In this document: positions 45,401-56,463 of the stretch, in pieces
Layout: the number at the start of each line of letters is the position of its first letter
Position numbering within the stretch: position 1 is the stretch's first letter
NCBI GenBank assembly: GCA_015501585.1
Contig: JADNRY010000101.1
Span: forward strand, 124,001-188,000
DNA length: 64,000 bases
Reading direction: 5' to 3'
From: Rhodocollybia butyracea
Taxonomy: Eukaryota > Basidiomycota > Agaricomycetes > Agaricales > Omphalotaceae
The notes under the pieces: generated by a model
Told to the model about the DNA's origin: nothing
The model's input: the letters and a program-made list of their open reading frames with translations, nothing else
Database searches by the model: none
Program-made: the position numbers and the translations under genes

Positions 45401-47889
45401 CAGTGGCATTCTCTCCTGATAGCCAGCACATTGTGTCTGGGTCAGATGACAAGACTGTGAGGATTTGGGATAGGCAGTCTGGCAGGGAAATTCAAAGGTT
45501 GGAGGGCCACACTGCCTGGGTCACATCAGTGGCATTCTCTCCTGATAGCCAGCAGATTGTGTCTGGGTCATCTGACAAGACTGTGAGGATTTGGGATAGG
45601 CAGTCTGGCAGGGAAATCCAAAGGTTGGAGGGCCACACTGGGCCGGTCACATCAGTGGCATTCTCTCCTGATAGCCAGCACATTGTGTCTGGGTCATATG
45701 ACAACACTGTGAGGATTTGGGATAGGCAGTCTGGCAGGGAAATTCAAAGGTTGGAGGGCCACACTGACTGGGTCACATCAGTGGCATTCTCTCCTGATAG
45801 CCAGCAGATTGTGTCTGGGTCAGGTGACAGCACTGTGAGGATTTGGGATGGGCAGTCTGGCAGGGAAATCCAAAGGTTGGAGGGCCACACTGGGCCGGTC
45901 ACATCAGTGGCATTTTCTCCTGATAGCCAGCAGATTGTGTCTGGGTCAGATGACAAGACTGTGAGGATTTGGGATAGGCAGTCTGGCAGGGAAATCCAAA
46001 GGTTGGAGGGCCACACTGACTGGGTCACATCAGTGGCATTCTCTCCTGATAGCCAGCAGATTGTGTCTGGGTCAAGGGACCAGACTGTGAGGATTTGGGA
46101 TGCACAGTCTGGTAAAGAAATCCAGAGGTTGGAGGGCCACACTGGGCCAGTCACATCAGTGGCATTCTCTCCTGATAGCCAGCACATTGTGTCCGGGTCA
46201 GATGACAACACTGTGAGGATTTGGGATAGGCAGTCTGGCAGGGAAATTCAAAGGTTGGAGGGCCACACTGACTGGGTCACATCAGTGGCATTCTCTCCTG
46301 ATAGCCAGCAGATTGTGTCTGGGTCACGTGACAACACTGTGAGGATTTGGGATAGGAAGTCTGGCAGGGAAATCCAAAGGTTGGAGGGCCACACTGACTT
46401 GGTCACATCAGTGGCATTCTCTCCTGATAGCCAGCAGATTGTGTCTGGGTCAGATGACAAGACTGTGAGGATTTGGGATAGGCAGTCTGGCAGGGAAATT
46501 CAAAGGTTGGAGGGCCACACTGACTGGGTCACATCAGTGGCATTCTCTCCTGATAGCCAGCAGATTGTGTCTGGGTCATCTGACAACACTGTGAGGATTT
46601 GGGATAGGAAGTCTGGCAGGGAAATCCAAAGGTTGGAGGGCCACACTGACTTGGTCACATCAGTGGCATTCTCTCCTGATAGCCAGCAGATTGTGTCCGG
46701 GTCAGATGACAAGACTGTGAGGATTTGGGATAGGCAGTCTGGCAGGGAAATTCAAAGGTTGGAGGGCCACACTGACTGGGTCACATCAGTGGCATTCTCT
46801 CCTGATAGCCAGCAGATTGTGTCTGGGTCATCTGACAAGACTGTGAGGATTTGGGATAGGCAGTCTGGCAGGGAAATCCAAAGGTTGGAGGGCCACACTG
46901 GGCCGGTCACATCAGTGGCATTCTCTCCTGATAGCCAGCACATTGTGTCCGGGTCAGATGACAACACTGTGAGGATTTGGGATAGGCAGTCTGGCAGGGA
47001 AATCCAAAGGTTGGAGGGCCACCCTGGGCCGGTCACATCAGTGGCATTCTCTCCTGATAGCCAGCACATTGTGTCTGGGTCATATGACAACACTGTGAGG
47101 ATTTGGGATAGGCAGTCTGGCAGGGAAATCCAAAGGTTGGAGGGCCACCCTGGGCCGGTCACATCAGTGGCATTCTCTCCTGATAGCCAGCAGATTGTGT
47201 CTGGGTCATATGACAACACTGTGAGGATTTGGGATAGGCAGTCTGGCAGGGAAATCCAAAGGTTGGAGGGCCACACTGAGCCGGTCACATCAGTGGCATT
47301 CTCTCCTGATAGCCAGCAGATTGTGTCTGGGTCATATGACACGACTGTGAGGATTTGGGATGGGCAGTCTGGCAGGGAAATCCAAAGGTTGGAGTGCCAC
47401 ACTGACTGGGTCACATCAGTGGCATTCTCTCCTGATAGCCAGCAGATTGTGTCTGAGTCAGATGACAACACTGTGAGGATTTGGGATAGGCAGTCTGGCA
47501 GGAAAATCCAAAGGTTGAAGGACCATACCGGCAAAGCCACGTCAGTGGCACTCTCTCCTGATAACCAGCTGATTGTGTCTGGGTCAGACGACCAAACCAT
47601 GGCCATATGGGACGGTATTCAAAGTCCCCTTGAAAAAAACAATTCTGCCAACCAGTCCCTATATACATTCACAAAATATCCACTCTCATGGTGCATTAGC
47701 CAAGACTCTTGGTTAGTATCTGTTTCTGATTCTGCACCGCTCCTGTGGCTTCCTAGCTATCTCCATCCTGGACTTTACACCCCCTCAACTTCTCTCATTA
47801 TACACCGTAATGGCACCAGCAAAGTGTCATTTGCTAATTCTAAACTTGGGATCCACTGGGCTGATTGCTACACTCCTCAATATGACTGA
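42493..47889 (+). CDS. NACHT-WD40 (NWD) NLR-type receptor, 1,684 aa, eight exons
   Basis: Fungal NWD proteins are STAND NTPases; the best-known members act in self/non-self recognition. My exons are 42493-42586, 42635-42780, 42832-42932, 42983-43024, 43067-43205, 43258-43314, 43364-44977 and 45028-47889. They join in phase into 1,685 codons including the stop, with GT-AG introns of 42-52 bp. Residues 1-193 form a helical N-terminal region without a named effector domain. NACHT: Walker A GEGGSGKST (254-262), Walker B LIIVDALDE (about 356-364), and ITSRPDP downstream. Residues 807-1562 are 18 WD40 repeats of exactly 42 residues; a 19th, divergent one and a tail of about 90 residues follow. No lesion is visible. 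The exon junctions are my reading of splice signals and need cDNA support. Confidence 0.88.
45253..47520 (+). repeat. Eighteen tandem 126-bp WD40 units
   Basis: The period is exactly 126 bp throughout. Numbering each unit from Gly-His-Thr, almost all amino-acid variation falls at positions 3, 4, 5, 17, 23, 25, 32 and 33. The pair at 4-5 takes the forms KE, GL, AW, GP, DW, DL and EP. Position 23 is G, D, S, Y or R. Outside these sites most units are identical. The units 9-10 and 11-12 form a doubled 252-bp block. Confidence 0.95.
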
Positions 47890-48044
47890 CCCTCCGATGA
47901 TTCATGAGCTGTGTTACTGTAGTATGTAATATGCTTATCCATGTTTTACAGTAGGCTTCTAGTAACACTGCTAAGCGCAAGTTGTACCAGAGGTTCTAGC
48001 TACTCGACTGATCTCATAAGTGAAACCCACGATCCAAATAGGTG
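47890..48044. other. 3' flank of the receptor gene
   Basis: This is the short interval after the stop codon. I see no terminator-like element that can be named. Confidence 0.3.
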
Positions 48045-49950
48045 ACTCGGAGTCTATGTGCCCGGGGAGGTCACCCGGAAGAGGAAGAGTAGATCGATGA
48101 GCCCGTAGGGGATGGCATTAATTGCAAAAAGTAAAATTGAGAACTGTCCGTGGTAGATGGGCAGTTGCCATGTTTGAGAACCAAACTCGCTTGCCATTGT
48201 GTCGTCGGAAGAACATCGCGCCTGGCCTGCCAAAAAAGTGCATTTTGAGATACTGGAGGACATTAAGGAAAATGGGTTAATTTTATAAGGAATATTAATA
48301 AACGTCGGGACAGTGCATATCTTAACAGCACTTCAAAAATTGAGCTCTGTCCGTTCCTGGATACATCATAGACCGCTTCCCGTGCTGCGCATTGTTTCTT
48401 GAAAGACGCACGAGCAGTATGCAGGGCGAGTCATCTGGAGTGATACAAGGTTGTCCAACTTGGGGATGCAGATCGCGGAAAGATCTGATTGAATCAGTCT
48501 CAAACTCCAAGAGTATCCCAACGATCAAATAAATGCAAGGGCGGGGCACTGGCTAGTGATCCAATGAATTACAGCCATCCTTACCATTTTAAGCACAAGT
48601 CCAGGGATGAATCATGAATCTTATCTTTGGGGGAGCTCACCGCAGTACGCCGTGGAGATTAGTCAGTGGGATTAGATAGATACTTAGTTGTGTTGTAGAG
48701 CGGATCCCAGAATGAAACAAGGATTGAAAGACAATTACGAGTATTGGTGTCGCGTCTACAGGTTTTGAACACTGATTCAGAGGGGTGGTGTAACTTGATA
48801 TACGCATGTGCTTTGACAAAGATCACTGCATGATGGATGAAATACAAGAGGGCTTTTGGTGTACAGCAGTGATGGAGCAATTTTTGCCAAAGAAATTCAG
48901 ACTGGACAGCGGTGGCACAACGGCGAACTGCCCTCGATAGACAGAGCTTTGACGGTCCATAGCTGTCCCACATGCTTCATGCATGCAGCTCAGTCTATCC
49001 TTGCGTGAAAGCTAAAAGAAGGATCTGGTGAACTTGTGTTGAACGAAATATGTTCTACGACGGTGGCTCTGAATGGTTAATCGGAAGTTTCTACGTGCAA
49101 GTGGCAGAAGCGCTGACCATCGGGTACCCAGTACACTAGTGCCACACAAGGGAATGGTGGATGTGATGGTGGTACCGTTTTAACAACAGATGAGTCCAAA
49201 CACTAAGGTTATGAATTAATTGATTCTGACTCGTTCCTTCGCCACTCCGGTAATGCGCCTCCAAATAACCCAACCCAAGACCCAACCGCAACCAGTTACT
49301 TGTGGCTAGGAGAAAAATATTTTTTTGCGGTGGCTAATTATAAAGTCAAAGACGGTAAAAGGATCTTACTGGAAGGCCAACCGCTAACCAAACATTTCAG
49401 TCTTCAAACCTAGTTCAAACTCGGGGCATCGGTGTGTTAACTCTAGATTGGAATTCTCATGAAGTCCTTTCGGTTGTATCTCACTCTGGTCCAGAGCTCA
49501 AGCCGAATACCCAGTTTCCACAGTACCTAGTGTGATCGCAGTCAATGCAGCCAATTTCGTCCTCCGCCAGCCATCAGCATGAGAGAAAAAGGATGACAGA
49601 AACAAAGTATAGTAGAAAATTGACTTGAAATTGACGCCATCTTTTATGAGCTCTTATGAGTTCGAAGCAAGTTCAAAGTTTGATACCGAAAAAAGACTTG
49701 GAGATGATTTTTAATGCCAGTATAATGTTGACTGCTAGCTTTCTAATTTCAAGCTTCAAGGTTTGTTCTACGCTAGCTCGAGCGTTGTTCTTGGCACTTG
49801 CCCAATTCTTGAAACCGTTATTCAATAGACGGGCCGGAAATCAATTGCACGTGGTCTTGCCTCTGGCTGAGGCTGTGCCACCTTTTTCGTCTCTTTTCCG
49901 TCTCTCTTCCCGATGCCCATCTAGACCCTGCTCTCAAGCTCAAGACTGTT
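48045..49950 (+). repeat. Segmental duplication, right copy
   Basis: Partner of 36985-39000 in the same orientation, about 11 kb apart. The two copies bracket the third paralogue fragment and the NWD receptor. Confidence 0.75.
48118..48243 (-). pseudogene. Truncated DUF6699 start (pseudogene)
   Basis: ATG at 48243 begins MHFFGRPGAMFFRR, the counterpart of the start of the gene at 37173, and KRVWFSNMATAH matches its KRVWFANVATAH. The frame meets TAA at 48118-48120 after 41 residues. Similarity continues for about 70 bp and ends at the duplication boundary, so the rest of the domain is absent. Confidence 0.75.
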
Positions 49951-50414
49951 GTACTGATATTTTAACGCGTTATATTACTGTTGGCACTTTGAAGTCTGAC
50001 CTCGACTTTCGTTCCTGGGCTCGTTCACTTTTCCTTTGCAACAACGATGATTAGTTGATGTATAGCTGCACCTACTGGATATCATATGGTCTGTTTTATC
50101 CCTCCGTGCTTTTACGCTGTGAGAAGGCGTTGTGAGTCTGATGTATTTTAAAATTTTCCTGCTTGTATTGCTCACTTGAACGCGATTAGACATTTGAAGC
50201 TTACGGTCCTTTCGAAACCAAAGTTCTGTTCATCAATTCCAGTTACACGTTACACCCCCACACTATAATCCACCTCCTTGCAGTGCCCCGCTCCGAACTC
50301 TGCCATCTAGCTACCAAAACCAACCGATTCCAGAACAACCCCAATGGTCATCCGCACAACTGCCTCAAAACCCACTTCGACACCCATCTAGCCCTCACAC
50401 CCAGTCAAAACCCA

Positions 50415-50716
50415 CACTGGGCTGATCTGGGCATTTGGCGTATATCTGAGTAGGTCTGTGTCTGTCCGTGTATCAACTGTGTATAGCTGGCAATTTTTTT
50501 TTCAATTCAATCTCAAATCTATTGGTCAGAAATTCATGCAGAACGGTCTCTAAGTTTGAGTTTGCGACTCAAGTACGCAGCAATAATATGACTTTGGCGC
50601 TCGCCAGTGAAAAGCCGCACTGGCTGATCTGGTGCTAATCCGTGCCTGTCTGTGTTTGGTCTGTGTACAGCTGGCTAAATGTTTTTTCAATTCAATCCCG
50701 AATCTATCGGTGGGAA
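50415..50716 (+). repeat. Two-copy direct repeat
   Basis: Copies at about 50415-50530 and 50618-50716 share CACTGG-CTGATCTGG, CCGTG-CTGT, TGTGTA-AGCTGGC, TTTTTTCAATTCAATC and AATCTAT. The first has extra bases. The remainder of 49951-51348 shows no gene. Confidence 0.6.
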
Positions 50717-51348
50717 TCGAGTTTGCGCAAACTCAAGTCAACTGAACATGCAACCATACTTCGAGCAAGTTGGCACTTGCAAACATTTTTATCAAGCGGT
50801 GAACATGTGACATGATAAAGTTGAAAAAAAAATTCCGTCGCTCTTTCGTTTGCTCTTTCATTCTCTTCCTCTTTACCATCATCTGCAGGTTGTCTGTTTT
50901 CAAGATGTATTATTCAACAACTCCTCAACCCACTTTGGACTGTATAAACTTAAGAATGGATTTGTTGGGCTGGGTCATTCCCAAGGTGAGCTGTCCTACC
51001 TTTCCTTCAATGAATAATTTATTGAACTATTTTTTTTGATTAGCTCTTGTTAGCCTGTTGACGTTGTTGTGTGCCGGTATGCCGCATGCCATTGTTTTCA
51101 TTAATTTCTGTGCATTCCAAAAGTGAGCTATCACTGGATGCAGGTTCACGTGATTTGCCGTGATATATGCTGAACAAATGTGCAAATCTCACCAAGTGGG
51201 AATCACATAATTTTTGATGCTTTTGGTAAAATCATTGTAAGATCATGTTAAAGCTGAGATATATAGATTCGTCATTAGATATTTACAAGGGGCAGAAGTT
51301 ATTCTGGAGGTATGATGGAAACATGGTGCTTAAAGTCAATATAAAATG

Positions 51349-51826
51349 CTTGTATGTCATCTCTTCCTAGTACAATGCACCAAAAAGATACAGAAAAGTT
51401 ATGCAAAACATCTTCTATAATTTCACCTAACTTATGGGAAGTTGCTTTCTGGTTTTTTACCTATAAGGTGCCAGAATTGTGAGAAATGTATGTTGAGAAT
51501 ATGATGATATATAATATTTATATGTCATCCATTCCTTGTACTATATACAAGAAACATACAGAAAAGTTATGCAAAACATCTACTATAAAAGTTGCTTTCT
51601 GGGTTTTACCAATAATGAGCCAGAATTGTGAAGGATGTATGCTGAGCATATAAAGATATATAATGCTTATATATCACACATTCTTTGCGCTATATATGAA
51701 AAACATACAGAAAAGTTTTGCAAAACATCTCCTATAATTCCACTTAACTTACTGGAAGTTGCTTTCTGGGTTTTTACCTATAACAAGCCAGAATTGCAAA
51801 GGATGTATGCTGAACAAATGAGCACA
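51349..51826 (+). repeat. Three-copy tandem repeat, unit about 150-165 bp
   Basis: Copies at about 51349-51514, 51515-51665 and 51666-51826 each contain CATACAGAAAAGTT-TGCAAAACATC (ATACAG... in the first), AGTTGCTTTCTGG and GCCAGAATTG. The middle copy lacks about 20 bp. AT-rich, no coding potential. Confidence 0.8.
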
Positions 51827-52585
51827 ATTAATACTCAAATTATTCAAATGCATCTTCATAATTAACCACAAGAGCTGGTGATTACATTTTGAAAATATGC
51901 TAAAGATAAATGTTAAAGTTATGTCAACACAGGCTCATGTAAGCTGTTTTATGAACAATGAAACTATAATGAACATATGAATGGTTAATATCACTGTTAA
52001 TCCATTGTAAATGTGGCAAGTTTTGGTATAAATGTGGGGGAGCTATGATGTATGTGATTAGCATAATTTCAGTGTAATCATTACCACATACAGGGAATAC
52101 ATCTGTAAACTATTATACCTATTATATCATACACATTTACTATCTGTTTACAATGAGGGTACTGCATTATTAAAAAAACATGGGGTTTAAACACAATAAA
52201 TAATGAGGAAACTATGATAACTTTGACATCTGCACTGATCTATACATTCATCATTACTTTCGCAGATTTGGATGAACTGACAGAAAATGTACAAAGGACA
52301 AGTGTGGATGTTATTGATTTTTGAGTTGCAAGTTGGGGTCTAATGATGTGGCAACATGGGGGATATATGAGTTGTCAATTATATGATAGAATTATGTTAA
52401 AAAGTACATGAATGTGACAATGATTTATGCAAACAATTGTGGGCAATGATATAGAAAGAGTGTGCAAAGTATGCAAAAGGTGTAGCAAAGTGATACCAAA
52501 TAAATTTTTGTAAAATTTATACAAAACAAAGAAATAATGTTGAAGAAACGTTAAGTTGTGCACATTGCTGGAGTATAATCTGGTA
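51827..52585. other. No recognisable feature
   Basis: AT-rich non-coding sequence between the tandem repeat and the minisatellite that leads into the large element. Confidence 0.35.
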
Positions 52586-52589
52586 TCTA

Positions 52590-53107
52590 GTGTTAGCCTG
52601 GATATTGCATATATGGTGGCCATCTGTAGCCATGGTGGAGCATATCTCGCACATGTGTATAGCCACAGCAGTGTATAGTGCTTTGGTGGAACATATCCAG
52701 TACATGTATGTTGCCTTGGTGTAATTTGATTGGTACATATTTGGTGCCTATCTGTAGCCTTGGTGGAGTGTATCCAGTACATATCTGGTGCCTTGGTGTA
52801 ACATGACTGATACCTATTTGTTGCTGCAGTGCTGTATACCTGGTGTGTATCTGGAGCCATGGTGGGCATATCTGGTACATATCTGGTGCCTTGATGTAAC
52901 ATAACTGGTACCTATGAGTACCCTCAGGCTGGTGGCTATCTGGTGCCTTGGTAGAACATATCCAGTACATGCATGTTGCCTTGTTGTCACATACCTGGTG
53001 CCTAGCTGTAGCCTTGGTGGAACATATTCAGTACATATCTGGTGCCTTGATACTACCTAGAAGTAGCCGAGTGGATTATATACAGTACCTGCATATCTTG
53101 CACCATC
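52590..53107 (+). repeat. Minisatellite leading into the left terminal inverted repeat
   Basis: Degenerate units of about 40-50 bp are built from ATCTGTAGCCTTGGTGGA, CATATCCAGTACATATCTGG and TGCCTTGGTGTAACATGACT. The same units continue inside the inverted repeat, so this block may be part of the arm. The right arm is cut by the window end, so this cannot be decided. Confidence 0.7.
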
Positions 53108-54009
53108 TGAACTGGTACCTATCGACAGCCTCCATGTTCTATGCTTGGTGCCTATCTAGAGCCTTGCAGGACAATATTGGGTACAGATGAGTAACAGGTA
53201 TGTATCACTGAGGCTACTCATAAGTACTGGTCATGTTTCACCAAGGCACCAGATATGTATCAGAAATGGTCCACCAAGGCTACAGATAGATATCAGTCAT
53301 GTTACACCAAGCACCAGATATGTACCAGATACACTCCATCAAGACCCAAGATATGCACCCAGTATAAAACACGGAGGGTACAAATAGGTACCTGTTCCAT
53401 TACACCAAGGCACCAGATATGTACTGAATATATGTCACTAAGGATACAGATAGGCACCATGTATGTAACACTGAGGCCACAATTATGTATGTCTTGTACT
53501 CCCTTGATAGGTGCGTACATGATTGTTGGCACCCGTGGGTTACAGGTTTCCAGGTATTCCCATGGGTGTTTCCCGCAGGTACTGGAATCTAACCAGGAGT
53601 TGTGTCCATCCTTACAAATAAATAGGTGGGCCAAAGGCCCGCCGTGAAAATTTGTGACATTTTGAGAAATACCATGCTCGGACCCTCCTGTTATGCATTA
53701 CGGATTGCAAAATGCCCCATGCTTGGGGGTCCTGTTATGCATTATGCGGCATCCGGTCATAATTATACAGTACTGAAACATGACTGGTACTTATAAGTAG
53801 CCTCAGTGATACATACCTGTTACTCCTATTTGTACCCTCAGTGTTTTATACTGGGTGCATATCTGTGTAACTGTGTATTTGGTACATATCTGGCACTTGG
53901 TGTAACATGACTGGTGGGTTGCGGATTGGTCCAGCCCTGCTGTTTCCCAGGTTGATGTGATCAGGCAACCGAAACATAAATAAAGTCATCAGTTTGGGAT
54001 TTTATGGCG
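53108..54009 (+). repeat. Left terminal inverted repeat arm
   Basis: It ends inward with AAACTGATGAC... read from the right, that is ...GTCATCAGTTTGGGATTTTATGGCG at its inner border in two adjoining pieces (GTCATCAGTTT and GGGATTTTATGGCG). It contains minisatellite units and a doubled CCTGTTATGCATTA segment (about 53690-53745). Open frames in it are mirrored exactly in the right arm and are not genes. Confidence 0.9.
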
Positions 54010-54022
54010 AACCTCTCCAAAC

Positions 54023-56131
54023 ATGAAGACCATGCCTCCCATGATTCTAGTTTCTCCTTCTAACCCTCAGCCCGTTCGATTGCGGCGGCAGCTACACTAC
54101 AGCGAACACGACGTCCTCCTTAATGCACAGCCATATATCAACGAGGAACCGAGCTATCCTCTCATTCGTTTCCCTGGCCCAGACAATGACACAGCAATCT
54201 ATTGGGCCATGCCCACTGAAGAGGATTTCGAGGTCATGGCTGGCCATAACTTGTCTTCAGTGCCTCTCGGTACTCTCTCTCTGTCATTTGTCTCTCAACT
54301 GCATACCATCTTTCTCGACCTCTTCGTAAATAATCTGAGCCAGCTCTTTGTATCCGACATCCGCGTTAAATGCATGCGCCAACGCCTGCGCTATCTCTTT
54401 GAGCAACTCTCTACGCCTGGCATGTTTTCCCAAGCTTTGATGATTTGGCGCCTTGCTCAACGCCTTGTCCTTCTTCTTGAGGCCGAAATTATGTGGATCA
54501 TCTCTGTAAAGCCCACTTTCACCACTCCTGATGCTTGGAAATGTCATCATCTGAGAAATGTTGTTGGAGCCATCTCTGACAATCCTCTAGCTGTTGACTG
54601 ACTTTTTCGCGTAAGTTTAGTTTAACGATTTACTCTGTTCCTTGGTTTTAAAATATATTTCTCATTATAGGCTAGCATTCCTGTCTGGTTCATTCGTTCG
54701 GTTACATCTTGAACCAACGGCAAAAGTAATTGAATGGTTCAAAAGCGATTCTGTTCCGTTGCGCCTACCTTCAAACTATATATCATTCAAAGACAACACG
54801 CCGGTGAGACCAACCGTCTACGATTCTGCTGCCCAGGCTGCGTATGATCGATATCGTCGGATGGTTCTTGAAACATGGAGTATTGCGTTTCCTGCCGTGA
54901 TACTGGCCCAGAGGCTGTCACCTCTACCACTGGAAGTTCACACCTGGCAACGGCACTCTCCAATGCTCCTGGCCCGTCGCAGACCCCATCTTTGGCAGGA
55001 CCATCGAGAACTTCTTCTTGCATCCTACATCAACCTCTTTGCCTTGTAAGTCTCTTTCTCAAGTATCTCATTTGTTACATGGTATTCATTACACTGCTCA
55101 CTCACTCAGATAAGAAACCCAATCCGAAAAAACCCAAGAACCCTCGCAAGGACATCCGAAACAAATTTCTTGAGGTTGAATCTCCTGTCATGCCGCATAT
55201 CTTGTCTGGATAGGAAAGATGCCAGCAAAAATGTATCCAAGAAGTTTTCCCTGGATATGTTGCCTTGTCCAGGAGTGAACCGGGGCTACATCTTGCCAGA
55301 GCCAGCCGTTCTTGCTGGTCATGAGAATGAATTTTCTCGTACCCAGTACTTCCGGACATACGTGAAGCTTCGGCCTCTTCTCCTCTACTCACTTCGGATG
55401 GTAGGCCCTCTTCTTTGTCAAAAAAAAGCAGCCAATTGGAGGATTTACCTTGGGCTGGAAGTTCATGGTGGGGAACGGTCTGATACATGTACAGCTGCTG
55501 CAAGAGCTGAGGTCTGCAATCAATTGAACGAAATCGCGCAGCGCATGGGGAATGGTTTCGTGAGTTTATCTTTCACCTTTCACTCTTTGTATTCTTATTG
55601 ATGTTGCTATAGTCCGTCAATAGTCTTGGGGATCTTGAATCCATCACTGCTTCTTGGAACGGTCGTGAATATACTGGCGCCCTACCTGACAATGTTCAGC
55701 GTGAGGTTCTGAATGAGATTTTCAACATCTCATTCAGATACGAAGTCCTCTTGCTTGATCGATATCTCTATAAGCTCCTACCAAGTTCTGAAGAGGGGGA
55801 AATTCTAGATGAATATGACACATGCACAAGAGAGCAGTGCAATGTTGTTATCGAAGCAGCGTTGTTTAGCAATGGCCCGTCCTCAACCTTCTCCTCACGC
55901 GACCCGGCAGTACGCCAAGCTGCACTCTACAGCTTCTTCAGAATCATGAGGGGCTGGACGGCACCAACACCCATGGTCCAAGAGACCGTTGAAGATGGCC
56001 AAGGTCTGGCTCCTGGGCACGCTTGTTCGGCGGGGGATTTGGATAGCATCAAATATTATTTGGCATACTTCTATATCTTTTCTTTTGCTGAATGTTTCCA
56101 TCGCGCACCGCTCCTTCCTCATTATATCTAG
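54023..56131 (+). pseudogene. Conserved multi-exon gene of an unnamed Agaricomycete family, broken
   Basis: Four exon blocks follow each other: 54023-54610, 54671-55045, 55110-55559 and 55613-56131, with GTAAGT or GTGAGT donors and AG acceptors. Phrases I recognise from a high-copy Agaricomycete family are IPVWFIRSV after the first intron, KNPRKDIRNKF, GYILPEPAVLAGHENEF with the following YFRTYVKLRPLL, and the C-terminal REVLNEIFNISFRYEVLLLDR. No catalytic domain is recognisable. TGA at 54599-54601 interrupts VD-LFR, and frame changes lie near 54700, 54890 and 55190, so this copy is not functional as written. It starts 14 bp inside the left arm, which suggests it belongs to the element. Confidence 0.55.
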
Positions 56132-56463
56132 GCGGCCTTACAACTCTTTGTTTTAATTCGGTTTTGAAATACCCATTCAGTGCACATGCCACTTGCTCGA
56201 GGGCCCGACTTTGGGATCTGGTTAGCAAGTGACTCGAGCCTCTGTTCGGGCTACTATATCTTTAATTTGGACTTCTTATCATAATATTACTTTTCTTTGT
56301 TATGCAACATTTGTGGGGTGAGCTAAGGATCCGTCAGGAGTTGACCCTGACACTAGTACAAAAAGGTGTGTGACCTTGTTTGTTCTTTCTCTTTCTTTCG
56401 TTTCAACCACCACCACTCCACTCGTTTATCTTTTTTCTTATTTCGTTCCCTAATTTAAAAAAA
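56132..56463. other. Intergenic gap with putative promoter of the DUF6532 gene
   Basis: Short interval between the two element genes, ending in pyrimidine-rich sequence and AAAAAA before the ATG at 56464. Confidence 0.3.

Noticed and set aside
45186..47668. Long minus-strand open frames opposite the WD40 array
   Set aside because: They are the antisense of exact 126-bp repeats; the period keeps a frame open without any independent coding signal.
53187..53647. Open frames with YVSLRLL and YMSLRIQ-type repeats in the left arm, mirrored at 63461-63921
   Set aside because: They are translations of minisatellite units inside the inverted repeat and occur in both arms for that reason.
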